20,227 bases of DNA. Source: UBA4823 sp034436035 (GTDB lineage Bacteria > Chloroflexota > Anaerolineae > Anaerolineales > UBA4823). The position numbers and the translations under genes are program-made. The notes under the pieces are model-generated. The model was given only the letters and a program-made list of their open reading frames with translations, had not been told where the DNA came from and did no database searches. Positions 8,228 to 14,433 of this stretch are shown here, piece after piece; the first letter of the stretch is position 1, and each line of letters begins with the position of its first letter. Location: NCBI GenBank assembly GCA_034436035.1, contig DAOTVW010000029.1:1-20227 (forward strand), in the 5' to 3' direction.

Positions 8228-8266
8228 GGTCTAGGCTGCTGATGAATTAATTCGGCAGCCTAGACC
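8228..8266 (-). other. Intercistronic 12-bp perfect hairpin
   Basis: Bases 8228-8239 (ggtctaggctgc) are the exact reverse complement of 8255-8266, with 15 bases between. It sits in the 88-base gap between the binding-protein stop and the permease start. In the direction of the operon no T-run follows, so it is not a classic terminator. A likely role is protecting the 3' end of the binding-protein mRNA so that more of it is made, as known for malE-malF type operons. That role is an inference. Confidence 0.6.
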
Positions 8267-8307
8267 TTTTCCTTCTATTATTTGTTAGGATTAGGGTTTA
8301 CTTTACT

Positions 8308-9771
8308 TTATTTGCATGCGGCGATGATGCCATCTGCGCGCTCAACGAATGCATTGAGGATAGCCTGGATGTCGGCGTTATCCTGCCAGAACTGCTGACG
8401 GGCTTCTGCCCAGGCTTGGCGGACATCGGTATAGCCGCACGGGACACCGTTGACAAAGTAAGGATCATAGGAACCAAACTTGCGTGCTGCTGCCAGTGGT
8501 TCAGCCACCACCGGGTCGTCGCTTTGGATGGTGGCATCGGTTCGGACGGGAATTTTGCCCCAGCCGACTGCGATCTGGGCAGCTATGTCGGGTTTCTGCA
8601 TGTAGTTGATCAAGTCGTATATAGCTTGGCGCTTATCGGCGTCGGCTTGTTTAAACACACCCCACACGTCTGGGTTGGACATACAAACCGGGCTGACTGG
8701 CGCACCGGGTTTATTCGGGATCTGGACGAAGATGTAGTCGAACGGTTTTATGGTTCCAGCGGCGATAGCCTTCTTGGTGATGCTGTCATACCAGTTACCT
8801 TGATTGAGGATGGCAACCTGCTGATTCAGCCAATATGGATCGGTTGTATCATCGATTAAACCAGCAGCGCCGGGGACGATTAATTTCTGATCATAGAGGC
8901 TGTGCAGCCAAGTGAAAGCCTCCACACATGCAGGGCTGTTGACGGTATATTGCTGTTTGTCAGCATCGAAGAATTTACAATCAGGCCAACCAGCTAGCCA
9001 GCCATTCGTGGCTGAATCCATGGAAGTGCTACCGGCGAAAAAGGCTGTACAGTAGATGTTCTTGGAAGGATTATTGATCGCTTTGCAGGCTTTCAAGAAC
9101 TCATCGGTAGTCCATGTGTAATCTGGAGCTTTGGGTAGCAAGTCAGTCAGGCCAGCATTCTCAAACAGGGTCTTATTGACGATCATGTTCCAGTAGCCAC
9201 CACTGGCTGGAATGCTCCACATCATGGTGCCGCTATAAGAGCCGGCTAGATAGGCTGGGTCGTAGGCGGCTTTATCCGCATCAGTAAGGGCGGGGGTCAG
9301 ATCTTCTAGCAGCCCAGCATCCTGGTACTTTTTGACGCGAAATTTGGTGTCGAAGTAAATATCAGGAGGTGTACCAGCTGCGACGGCCGTATCTACCACC
9401 AATGTGCTGCCGCTGGCGTCATAGCCTTTGAGTGCGAAATCGATGGTGACGCCGGGGTGATCGGCTTCATACTTCTTGAAGATCTTAGCGTACCAGTCCG
9501 CCCAGCGTGTTCCATCGGTCATTGCCTGATCTTCTGAGCCGAATGCCCAATAGTTAATTGTAATTGGTTTGGCTGAAGGAGCCTGTGTTACAGGAGCGGT
9601 TGTTGGTTCGCTAGGCGCCTGCGTTGCAGGAGCAGTTGTTGGTTCAGCAGGTGCCTGCGTGGCAGGAGCTGTTGTTGATTCAAGCGTAGCTGTAGGAGTC
9701 GTATTTGCGGTGCATCCAGCTAATAGAGCTAACAAAACTATCAAGCTCAAAAACATGGTCAAACGTTTCAT
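8308..9771 (-). CDS. Sugar ABC transporter substrate-binding lipoprotein (extracellular SBP family 1)
   Basis: A 487-residue secreted lipoprotein. A short basic start, a hydrophobic core and LLAGC give a lipobox with Cys20. Residues 33-67 form a tether of three 12-residue units (TTAPATQAPAEP and variants), followed by the binding domain from about residue 69 (ITINYWAFGSEDQA). The length and the later motifs (PDIYFDT, GSWYD-like GNWYDS, PDVWGVF) fit the UgpB/MalE-like cluster for oligosaccharides or sugar derivatives. The ATG has AAGGAGAG 6-7 bases upstream. It follows the regulator gene by 143 bases and precedes the two permeases. It captures the substrate outside the membrane; the ligand is unknown. 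Confidence 0.93.
   Translation of the reverse strand: MKRLTMFLSLIVLLALLAGCTANTTPTATLESTTAPATQAPAEPTTAPATQAPSEPTTAPVTQAPSAKPITINYWAFGSEDQAMTDGTRWADWYAKIFKKYEADHPGVTIDFALKGYDASGSTLVVDTAVAAGTPPDIYFDTKFRVKKYQDAGLLEDLTPALTDADKAAYDPAYLAGSYSGTMMWSIPASGGYWNMIVNKTLFENAGLTDLLPKAPDYTWTTDEFLKACKAINNPSKNIYCTAFFAGSTSMDSATNGWLAGWPDCKFFDADKQQYTVNSPACVEAFTWLHSLYDQKLIVPGAAGLIDDTTDPYWLNQQVAILNQGNWYDSITKKAIAAGTIKPFDYIFVQIPNKPGAPVSPVCMSNPDVWGVFKQADADKRQAIYDLINYMQKPDIAAQIAVGWGKIPVRTDATIQSDDPVVAEPLAAARKFGSYDPYFVNGVPCGYTDVRQAWAEARQQFWQDNADIQAILNAFVERADGIIAACK
9571..9675 (-). repeat. Tandem 36-bp repeats encoding the lipoprotein tether
   Basis: Nearly three units of 36 bases encode the 12-residue motif TTAPATQAPAEP, then TTAPATQAPSEP, then TTAPVTQAPSA. 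It links the lipid-anchored cysteine to the folded domain and is likely to vary in copy number between strains. Confidence 0.85.
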
Positions 9772-9818
9772 TTCTCTCTCCTTTTCTGATATAATTTAAA
9801 AGCCAATCAATACAAAGC

Positions 9819-9836
9819 CCTCCCAGAAATGGGCGG
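9819..9836. promoter_or_regulatory. Candidate operator: imperfect palindrome upstream of the binding-protein gene
   Basis: The arms cctccca (9819-9825) and tgggcgg (9830-9836) are reverse complements with one mismatch around a 4-base centre. The site lies about 50 bases upstream of the binding-protein ATG, in the gap after the regulator gene. It could bind a regulator. No convincing -35/-10 pair was found beside it, so this is weak. Confidence 0.25.
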
Positions 9837-9845
9837 CAAGTTGGT

Positions 9846-9885
9846 AAGGGATTATGCTCGGTTTAGCAGGCTGGCGTAATCCCTT
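9846..9885. other. Hairpin between regulator gene and binding-protein gene
   Basis: Bases 9846-9857 (aagggattatgc) pair with 9874-9885 (gcgtaatccctt), with one non-Watson-Crick pair and a 16-base loop. It lies just after the regulator stop at 9915. The T-rich stretch lies on the plus-strand side, so for leftward transcription it is not a normal terminator. It may cause partial termination or processing between the regulator and the structural genes. Confidence 0.45.
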
Positions 9886-9914
9886 TATATTTTCATCTTC
9901 ATCTGTGGAAAAAC

Positions 9915-10622
9915 CTAACCCGTATTCAGTCCTTTAGAGATCTGTTGCCGCAAATGCTCGAAGTGCTGCAAAAGCCTTTCCTGAGCCAGATTCGCGTCAT
10001 GCTTTCGAACGGCTTCCAATATATTCAAGTGGCTTTGATAATTTAATTCTGCGGGTTGAGGATCTATAGTTGTCTGGGAATCTAGGTTTTCGAATGTAAT
10101 CCAGAAGACCTCTAGTAACTTGATAAGGGTTTTGTTCTTTATTGCCATGTACAGATTACGATGAAATTCTTCGTCAAGATCCGAGACATTTTCATTTCTT
10201 TTTACTCTTTGCTTCCACACCTCCATGATTTTTTCCAGTTTATGAATGTCGTTACCTGATATCTTTGTAACTGCCTCTTTAATTGCAGCACCTTCGAGTA
10301 GAAAACGGATCTGCGCCATCTCAGATAGCGTGTTTCCATCGAACTGCATGCCAAACCCGATTGTTTCCAGAACAGGATCGAAGTTATACTCACGGACGTA
10401 TAGCCCCTCCCCATGGCGGACCTCGACGATGCCTAATGCCTGCAAGGCTTTTATGGCTTCCCGTACAGAACTACGGCCCACAGATAATTTGTCGCTCAAT
10501 TGGGTTTCAGGTGGCAGGGGGTCTCCAGGGTTGAGTTTATTGTCGAGTATATACTGCTTGACATAATCTCGGACAATTTCGTTGATGGATGGTCGTTTTT
10601 TGGATTTCGCTTTGATAGCCAT
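9915..10622 (-). CDS. GntR-family transcriptional regulator, FadR/FCD subfamily
   Basis: A 235-residue DNA-binding regulator. The N-terminal winged helix-turn-helix (about 10-78) shows GDPLPPETQLSDKLSVGRSSVREAI and ends GIVEVRHGEGLYV. The all-helical FCD ligand domain follows from about 97. Its expected metal or ligand site is visible: D148 or D150, H154 (DLDEEFH), H198 (YQSHL) and H220 (LLQHFEHL). This is the same subfamily as E. coli NanR, LldR and UxuR. It is the first gene of the operon and lies directly behind its promoter, so it probably controls itself and the operon in response to the sugar acid substrate. No strong ribosome site is seen before the ATG at 10620-10622. Confidence 0.92.
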   Translation of the reverse strand: MAIKAKSKKRPSINEIVRDYVKQYILDNKLNPGDPLPPETQLSDKLSVGRSSVREAIKALQALGIVEVRHGEGLYVREYNFDPVLETIGFGMQFDGNTLSEMAQIRFLLEGAAIKEAVTKISGNDIHKLEKIMEVWKQRVKRNENVSDLDEEFHRNLYMAIKNKTLIKLLEVFWITFENLDSQTTIDPQPAELNYQSHLNILEAVRKHDANLAQERLLQHFEHLRQQISKGLNTG

Positions 10623-10663
10623 TATAATTTCAAGTAATTTGAAACTTACAAAAGGATGTCTGA

Positions 10664-10677
10664 TATCTTATATCTTA
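10664..10677. promoter_or_regulatory. Tandem heptamer TATCTTA x2, candidate operator at the transcription start
   Basis: Two exact adjacent copies of tatctta (10664-10670 and 10671-10677) lie immediately downstream of the -10 box, covering the expected start point. E. coli NanR is known to bind tandem hexamers at its promoter start. The arrangement here is similar, although the sequence is different. Binding by the adjacent GntR protein is an inference. Confidence 0.4.
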
Positions 10678-10678
10678 T

Positions 10679-10707
10679 ATTATAGCAAATTTTTTTAGCA
10701 AAGTCAA
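10679..10707 (-). promoter_or_regulatory. Near-consensus sigma-70-type promoter for the catabolic operon
   Basis: On the minus strand TTGACT (10702-10707) is followed by exactly 17 bases and TATAAT (10679-10684). Transcription would begin near 10672, giving a leader of about 50 bases before the regulator ATG. It is the best promoter in the window. It lies just inside the PAP2 remnant that begins at about 10724. Confidence 0.85.
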
Positions 10708-10723
10708 CCACCAATTTGTGTAA

Positions 10724-11026
10724 GGGATCAGATTCACCATACATCGCAAACGCCCTGAAGGAGAATGGGGAGAGATTTATCGCCGAACGGATCCACATTC
10801 ATTCTCTTCAGGGCGTGCAGCTCGCTCTTTCCTTTTGGCAGTGCTAGGGGTGGGTCTTGGACCAGCTTGGCTGGCTTGTCTGCTCGTTATTTGGGCGCCA
10901 TTGGTTTCCCTGGCACGGGTGGGGTTAGGTGTCCATTATTTGTGCGATGTTGTGGCGGGGATGATATTGGGTTTGGTTATTGGTCCTGTGTGCCTTTCCT
11001 TCTATCAGTATTTACTGATTGGGTAA
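10724..11026 (+). pseudogene. PAP2-family phosphatase remnant, 5' truncated and with a lost active-site motif
   Basis: After a TAA at 10721-10723 the frame reads GIRFTIHRKRPEGEWGEIYR, then TDPHSFSSGRAARS, and continues to LARVGLGVHYLCD and a TAA at 11024-11026. This is the C-terminal half of a PAP2 phosphatase including part of motif 1 (KRP). Motif 2 PSGH has become SSGR, losing the catalytic histidine; R-x5-H-x3-D is kept. There is no N-terminal half and no ribosome site. From 10796 to 10999 it is about 93% identical to the left window edge. It overlaps the end of the convergent isomerase gene by 15 bases, which suggests this was the original PAP2 3' end next to that gene. Confidence 0.82.
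10796..10999 (+). repeat. Direct repeat, right copy (PAP2 3' segment)
   Basis: It matches 3-206 at 190 of 204 positions without gaps. The residue changes relative to the left copy are P to S, H to R, V to A, W to C, S to C and A to P, several at normally fixed positions. This fits loss of selection in this copy. Confidence 0.9.
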
Positions 11027-12085
11027 TCTTGTTTCAGCTAGTTCGCGTTTGAATTGTTCCAATGCAGAAACAGGTGTAGGATCAACCTGGTATGCCATGG
11101 CTAAATAATATGCAACATAATCCCCAAATAGCAGAGTTGTCCATAAATGTGCTAAGGGTGTCTTTCCACGGGCCTCAATGATATCTGTGTTAATTCCTTG
11201 TAACATGAAAGCCTTTTTTGTCATGTCAATGCGCGCCTGATGGCGGGGATGCGCAAAAGAGGAATGTAGAAAGAGGGTTATGATTTGGCTTAATAAGATT
11301 TCTGGATTTTCTGTTCCCGCGAGGGTGTTGTGATCTGCTTCAGGAAGGACTTCAAATTGCGCCCAAGCTTTTGCAATTTCGTTAATTTGATTTTTCCATC
11401 GCCGTGCGACCGGAGCTAAGAATCCGGCCCCAAAAATCGAGACCCATCGTCCGATCAATTGCCCTGCGAGCCTTTTTGCTGGATTTTTTACCGTGGGTGT
11501 TTGGGGTTTCAGCTCTGTTTGGAATTGACGCATGGTATTTATTGCACGTAACACATCAGCTGTTGGATCAGGTAAAAAATTTAGACGAACAAAAATTGCT
11601 AATAGGAGGTTGAAAAAGTATCCCACTGCAGCGCGTGGTTGACCTTGGTAGTCATATTTCCAAATCGGCAATCCCTTTTGATTGGCACGCCGTTCAAGTT
11701 CGCCGCCGGTTGTTATCGCTAATATCGAGCAATGATTTATCTCGGCTGCCTCAAGTGAATAGAGAACTTCTTCTGTCTTGCCGGAGTGGGAGGATGCGAT
11801 TACCAGTGTATCCGGCCCATGCGCCCAAGCTGGTAAACCATAATCACGGAAAACAATTATTGGTACTTTACATAAATTTGTGACGTAGGATCGGACGAGA
11901 TCAGCCCCAATCGCAGAACCGCCTAATCCGGCGATGATGATTTTGTTCAATGGTGGGAATTTGGGTAAATCGAACTGCATTCCCAATTTCCAGGCGTTCT
12001 CTAGCTGATCGGGTAGGTGTTCAATGTGCCAGAGCATATTTTCTTTATCAATTTGCGAAAAAGACGCGTAATCATCTAAATTCAT
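11012..12085 (-). CDS. Bifunctional phosphoglucose/phosphomannose isomerase (SIS domain)
   Basis: A 357-residue cytoplasmic enzyme interconverting fructose-6-phosphate with glucose-6-phosphate or mannose-6-phosphate. The PGI/PMI subgroup signatures are visible: GLGGSAIGAD at 53-62, SSHSGKTEEVL at 98-108, the EADHNTLAGTENP region near 257, and a C-terminal PVSALEQFKREL helix. The length is normal for the family. The ATG has AGGAGT about 7 bases upstream and lies 57 bases after rsmI in the same direction. The 3' end overlaps the PAP2 remnant on the other strand by 15 bases, and the reading frame is intact. It is last in the DUF951-glycosyltransferase-rsmI-isomerase unit. Confidence 0.92.
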   Translation of the reverse strand: MNLDDYASFSQIDKENMLWHIEHLPDQLENAWKLGMQFDLPKFPPLNKIIIAGLGGSAIGADLVRSYVTNLCKVPIIVFRDYGLPAWAHGPDTLVIASSHSGKTEEVLYSLEAAEINHCSILAITTGGELERRANQKGLPIWKYDYQGQPRAAVGYFFNLLLAIFVRLNFLPDPTADVLRAINTMRQFQTELKPQTPTVKNPAKRLAGQLIGRWVSIFGAGFLAPVARRWKNQINEIAKAWAQFEVLPEADHNTLAGTENPEILLSQIITLFLHSSFAHPRHQARIDMTKKAFMLQGINTDIIEARGKTPLAHLWTTLLFGDYVAYYLAMAYQVDPTPVSALEQFKRELAETRLPNQ

Positions 12086-12142
12086 TTTTGACTCCTGAAA
12101 TGGTTTTTGTTTTCCATATTATTTGTTGACAATGGACTCATT

Positions 12143-12988
12143 TTATTCCTTCGACGGATCAGAGTTTCTTGAGAGTTGATGGATCCGTTGGTAAAGTTGC
12201 TTTTTTGTTAAATCCGTTTTCGTTAATAAATCTTGGATGATTTGTTTTGTCGTTTTACCATGCTGCAAGTTCTCAATGATAACTGCATTCATTTTTTCGT
12301 CATCCCAATGAAGGGTTGGATGGGCTGCACCTTCCACGATGAGTGTAATTTCACCAAGCGGGATGGTTTGTTGATAATGGAAAAGCGCATCGGAGATCGA
12401 ACCTCGAAAAAACTCTTCATGTATTTTTGTTAGTTCCCTTGCAACTGTGATGTGGCGATCACCAAGGACAGTGAGCATATCTTCGAGCGCAGAAATTAGG
12501 CGATGAGGTGCCTCTAGGAAAATCAAAGTGTAGGGCTGAGGTAGGATCTCTTGGAGAAATTTTAAACGGGCATTTTTTTGGCGCGGTAAAAATCCCAGAT
12601 ATAGAAATTGATTAGTCGGTAATCCCGAGGCAATCAATGCAGCAATTGGTGCGCAAGGTCCAGGAATAGGTGTCACCTGAACCCCTGCTGCGATGGCTGC
12701 ATTGACGAGGGCATAACCGGGATCGTTCAATGCGGGTGTTCCGCCGTCGGAAACAAGAGCTACATCGCCGCTTTGCAGGGTTTCTAAAATATAAGGGATA
12801 CGGATTTGCTCATTATGATCATATAAACTGATCAAGCGGTTTTTGATTTGATAATGATTTAATAATTTTAATGTTTGGCGGGTGTCTTCAGCGGCGATGA
12901 GGGATACTGATTGAAGCACTTTGAGCGCACGAGCGCTGATATCTTCTAAATTCCCAATTGGGGTTGCCACAAGAAATAACTGGTTCAT
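12143..12988 (-). CDS. rsmI: 16S rRNA (cytidine-1402-2'-O)-methyltransferase RsmI
   Basis: A 281-residue SAM-dependent methyltransferase of the tetrapyrrole-methylase fold that 2'-O-methylates C1402 in the ribosomal P site. Motifs in order: LVATPIGNLEDIS at 6-18, AAEDTR at 32-37, VSDGGTPALNDPG at 79-91 (the usual form is VSDAGTP-SDPG), PIPGPCAPIAAL near 107-118, FLEAPHRL, and ARELTKIHEEFFRG. The length is normal. The start overlaps the glycosyltransferase stop by 4 bases (ATGA), so translation is coupled. Identification is secure from the motif set. Confidence 0.95.
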   Translation of the reverse strand: MNQLFLVATPIGNLEDISARALKVLQSVSLIAAEDTRQTLKLLNHYQIKNRLISLYDHNEQIRIPYILETLQSGDVALVSDGGTPALNDPGYALVNAAIAAGVQVTPIPGPCAPIAALIASGLPTNQFLYLGFLPRQKNARLKFLQEILPQPYTLIFLEAPHRLISALEDMLTVLGDRHITVARELTKIHEEFFRGSISDALFHYQQTIPLGEITLIVEGAAHPTLHWDDEKMNAVIIENLQHGKTTKQIIQDLLTKTDLTKKQLYQRIHQLSRNSDPSKE

Positions 12989-14169
12989 TCTTGGGAGATT
13001 TCCGAACTCACTTTCGTTTGATCGGATTTCGATTTATTTAACCAATCTATTAAAACTCTAGCGATATCACGGGCTGCGTTTGGACGGGCGATTCGCTTAC
13101 AATTTTCGACTGCCTTTTGATATTCTAGAGGTTTTGCCAACCAGGTGAGAAGTGCTTGGGTTAAGCTATCCGCAGTGGGGGTCCAAAATCCTGCTCCTTG
13201 AGAGACAACAAAGGAGACATTTCCGTCTTCTTGACCAGGAAGGCGGCTATAAAGTAGCATAGGTAAAGACGCATTGAGAGCTTCGGTGATGGTACCAGGA
13301 CCAGCTTTGGTGACCAGGATGTCAGCTGCTTGCATGAATTCTGGCATTTGGTTGACAAAGCCATAAATTTTCACATTGTGATTCCAAATTTGACTTTCGA
13401 GGGTTTCCTTCAATTTATGGTTTCGTCCGCAGACTACGACAAGGGAGAGCGGCACTGGCAATGCATCTATCGTATGGGCGACGTTTTCCATTGGTCCCAT
13501 ACCTTCTCCCCCGCCAACCAAAAGGATTGTTGGTATGTCTAATTCCCAACCTAAAGCGGCGCGGGTTTGCTGTTTATCCTGTTTCCCTTGACAGAATCGT
13601 TGAGCCACCGGTAAGCCTATCACTTGAACTTGGTCTTGGCGAAGCCCGCATAGATAGGCACGTTGACGAGCTTCTTCGGTTGGAACGATACATAAATCAA
13701 CCCGGCGGTGATACCAAAGCGCATGAGTTGTCACCAAATCGGTTACTACGGTGATGAAGGGAGGCCTGTGTTGCCCTAAGGCGCGTAATACTGGCGCATT
13801 TGCTAAAGGATGCACGGAGACAATCAAGTCGCTTGGATGCGTTCGCACCAGCCGGCGGATATTCCGGCGAACCATGGGCCAAGCGCTAGCGGTGATCAAG
13901 CGGGCGCGGCGGTGACCATTGCTGAGATAATATCCGAACCCCCACGCTTGTGGAATGCGGACCATAATCGGGTATAACTCTGGTAAACGATCCAATGGTT
14001 TTGGAGCATATTCTTTGAATATATCCACCATTTCAGTTGTGATCGAATCACCAAATTCGATAGTTAATGCTTCAATTAAAGCCTCGGCAGCACTGCGGTG
14101 TCCTCCGCCGGTATCCGAAAAAAGGAATAAGATATGAGCTCGATCAGGTTGGGTTGGTTGGGTTTTCAT
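12985..14169 (-). CDS. MGDG-synthase/UgtP-type diacylglycerol glycosyltransferase (GT28-like)
   Basis: A 394-residue GT-B glycosyltransferase. The N-terminal MGDG-synthase motif FSDTGGGHRSAAEAL (about 17-31) is followed by VSVHPLANAP, VVTDLVTTHALWYH, VGGGEGMGP, VCGRNHKL, and the nucleotide-sugar site ADILVTKAGPGTITEAL. Relatives (plant MGD1, Bacillus UgtP) add galactose or glucose to diacylglycerol at the membrane face. It could make glycolipids for the cell envelope. MurG is distant and lacks the SDTGGGH start. It overlaps the DUF951 stop upstream by about 26 bases and has no clear ribosome site, consistent with coupled translation. The acceptor and sugar are not determined. Confidence 0.85.
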   Translation of the reverse strand: MKTQPTQPDRAHILFLFSDTGGGHRSAAEALIEALTIEFGDSITTEMVDIFKEYAPKPLDRLPELYPIMVRIPQAWGFGYYLSNGHRRARLITASAWPMVRRNIRRLVRTHPSDLIVSVHPLANAPVLRALGQHRPPFITVVTDLVTTHALWYHRRVDLCIVPTEEARQRAYLCGLRQDQVQVIGLPVAQRFCQGKQDKQQTRAALGWELDIPTILLVGGGEGMGPMENVAHTIDALPVPLSLVVVCGRNHKLKETLESQIWNHNVKIYGFVNQMPEFMQAADILVTKAGPGTITEALNASLPMLLYSRLPGQEDGNVSFVVSQGAGFWTPTADSLTQALLTWLAKPLEYQKAVENCKRIARPNAARDIARVLIDWLNKSKSDQTKVSSEISQE

Positions 14170-14353
14170 GAGGGGTAATCACTTTTTTTAGGCGATGCGC
14201 CAGTTCTCTGCGGGATAATAAGACACGCCGGCCACATACTAAACATTCTAAACCAATATCTGCGCCTAAACGGACAACTTTCCACTCATATCCCCCACAA
14301 GGGTGCGGCTTCCGAAGGCGAACGATATCATTTAGCTGGATATCCGGTAACAT
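14144..14353 (-). CDS. DUF951-family small protein with three cysteines
   Basis: A 69-residue protein beginning MLPDIQLNDIVRLRKPHPCG. It contains PHPCGGYEW (C19) and LECLVCGRRVLLSR (C37, C40), the pattern of DUF951 proteins, which are short, possibly metal or nucleic acid binding, and of unknown role. I chose the ATG at 14351-14353 because the family begins here. An upstream ATG at 14434 would add 27 residues that run through the promoter. No ribosome site precedes the ATG, but TATAAT lies 7 bases before it, so the message may be leaderless. It is the first gene of the unit with the glycosyltransferase, rsmI and the isomerase. Confidence 0.85.
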   Translation of the reverse strand: MLPDIQLNDIVRLRKPHPCGGYEWKVVRLGADIGLECLVCGRRVLLSRRELAHRLKKVITPHENPTNPT

Positions 14354-14360
14354 AAAACGG

Positions 14361-14369
14361 ATTATAACA
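14361..14369 (-). promoter_or_regulatory. Extended -10 promoter giving a likely leaderless DUF951 transcript
   Basis: The minus strand reads TGTTATAAT followed by 7 bases and the ATG at 14353. A TG one base before the -10 makes an extended -10 element, which can work with a poor -35. The expected transcription start falls on or next to the A of the ATG. Confidence 0.6.
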
Positions 14370-14408
14370 AAATTCATCATGAATAAAAGCCGAGTTCTTG
14401 ATGGATGG

Positions 14409-14414
14409 TATAAT
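14409..14414 (+). promoter_or_regulatory. -10 box for the M50 peptidase operon
   Basis: TATAAT lies 19 bases before the peptidase ATG, diverging from the DUF951 promoter. AGGA follows about 7 bases before the ATG. No good -35 is seen at the right distance, so only the -10 is called. Confidence 0.45.
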
Positions 14415-14433
14415 GATTTGGTAGGAAAATACA

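Larger units (their letters stand above)
207..10723. other. Putative genomic island: catabolic operon between PAP2 repeats
   Basis: All ten genes between the two PAP2 segments point left and lie close together, with spacings from a 4-base overlap to 143 bases. They form one sugar-utilisation theme unlike the housekeeping genes to the right. Base composition is patchy inside: roughly 40% GC in the YhcH, reductase and regulator genes, over 50% in the aminotransferase and transporter genes, and about a third in part of the aldolase gene. No integrase, transposase or tRNA was seen, so the mechanism of entry is unknown. The boundaries are where the PAP2 similarity ends. The island idea is an inference from the repeats. 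Confidence 0.55.

Noticed and set aside
9790..9795. TATAAT on the plus strand upstream of the sugar-binding lipoprotein gene
   Set aside because: It faces away from the operon, has no -35 partner and leads to no plus-strand gene.
9846..9885. Rho-independent terminator ending the regulator gene
   Set aside because: For leftward transcription the T-rich side is in front of the stem, not after it. I list it only as a hairpin.
10750..10816. Terminal inverted repeats of an insertion sequence
   Set aside because: Both arms lie within PAP2-derived coding sequence (RPEGEW and HSFSSGR) and no transposase is nearby.
11012..11026. Frame damage of the isomerase gene by the PAP2 remnant
   Set aside because: The isomerase has a normal length and the expected C-terminal motif PVSALEQFKREL, so the 15-base overlap is harmless.
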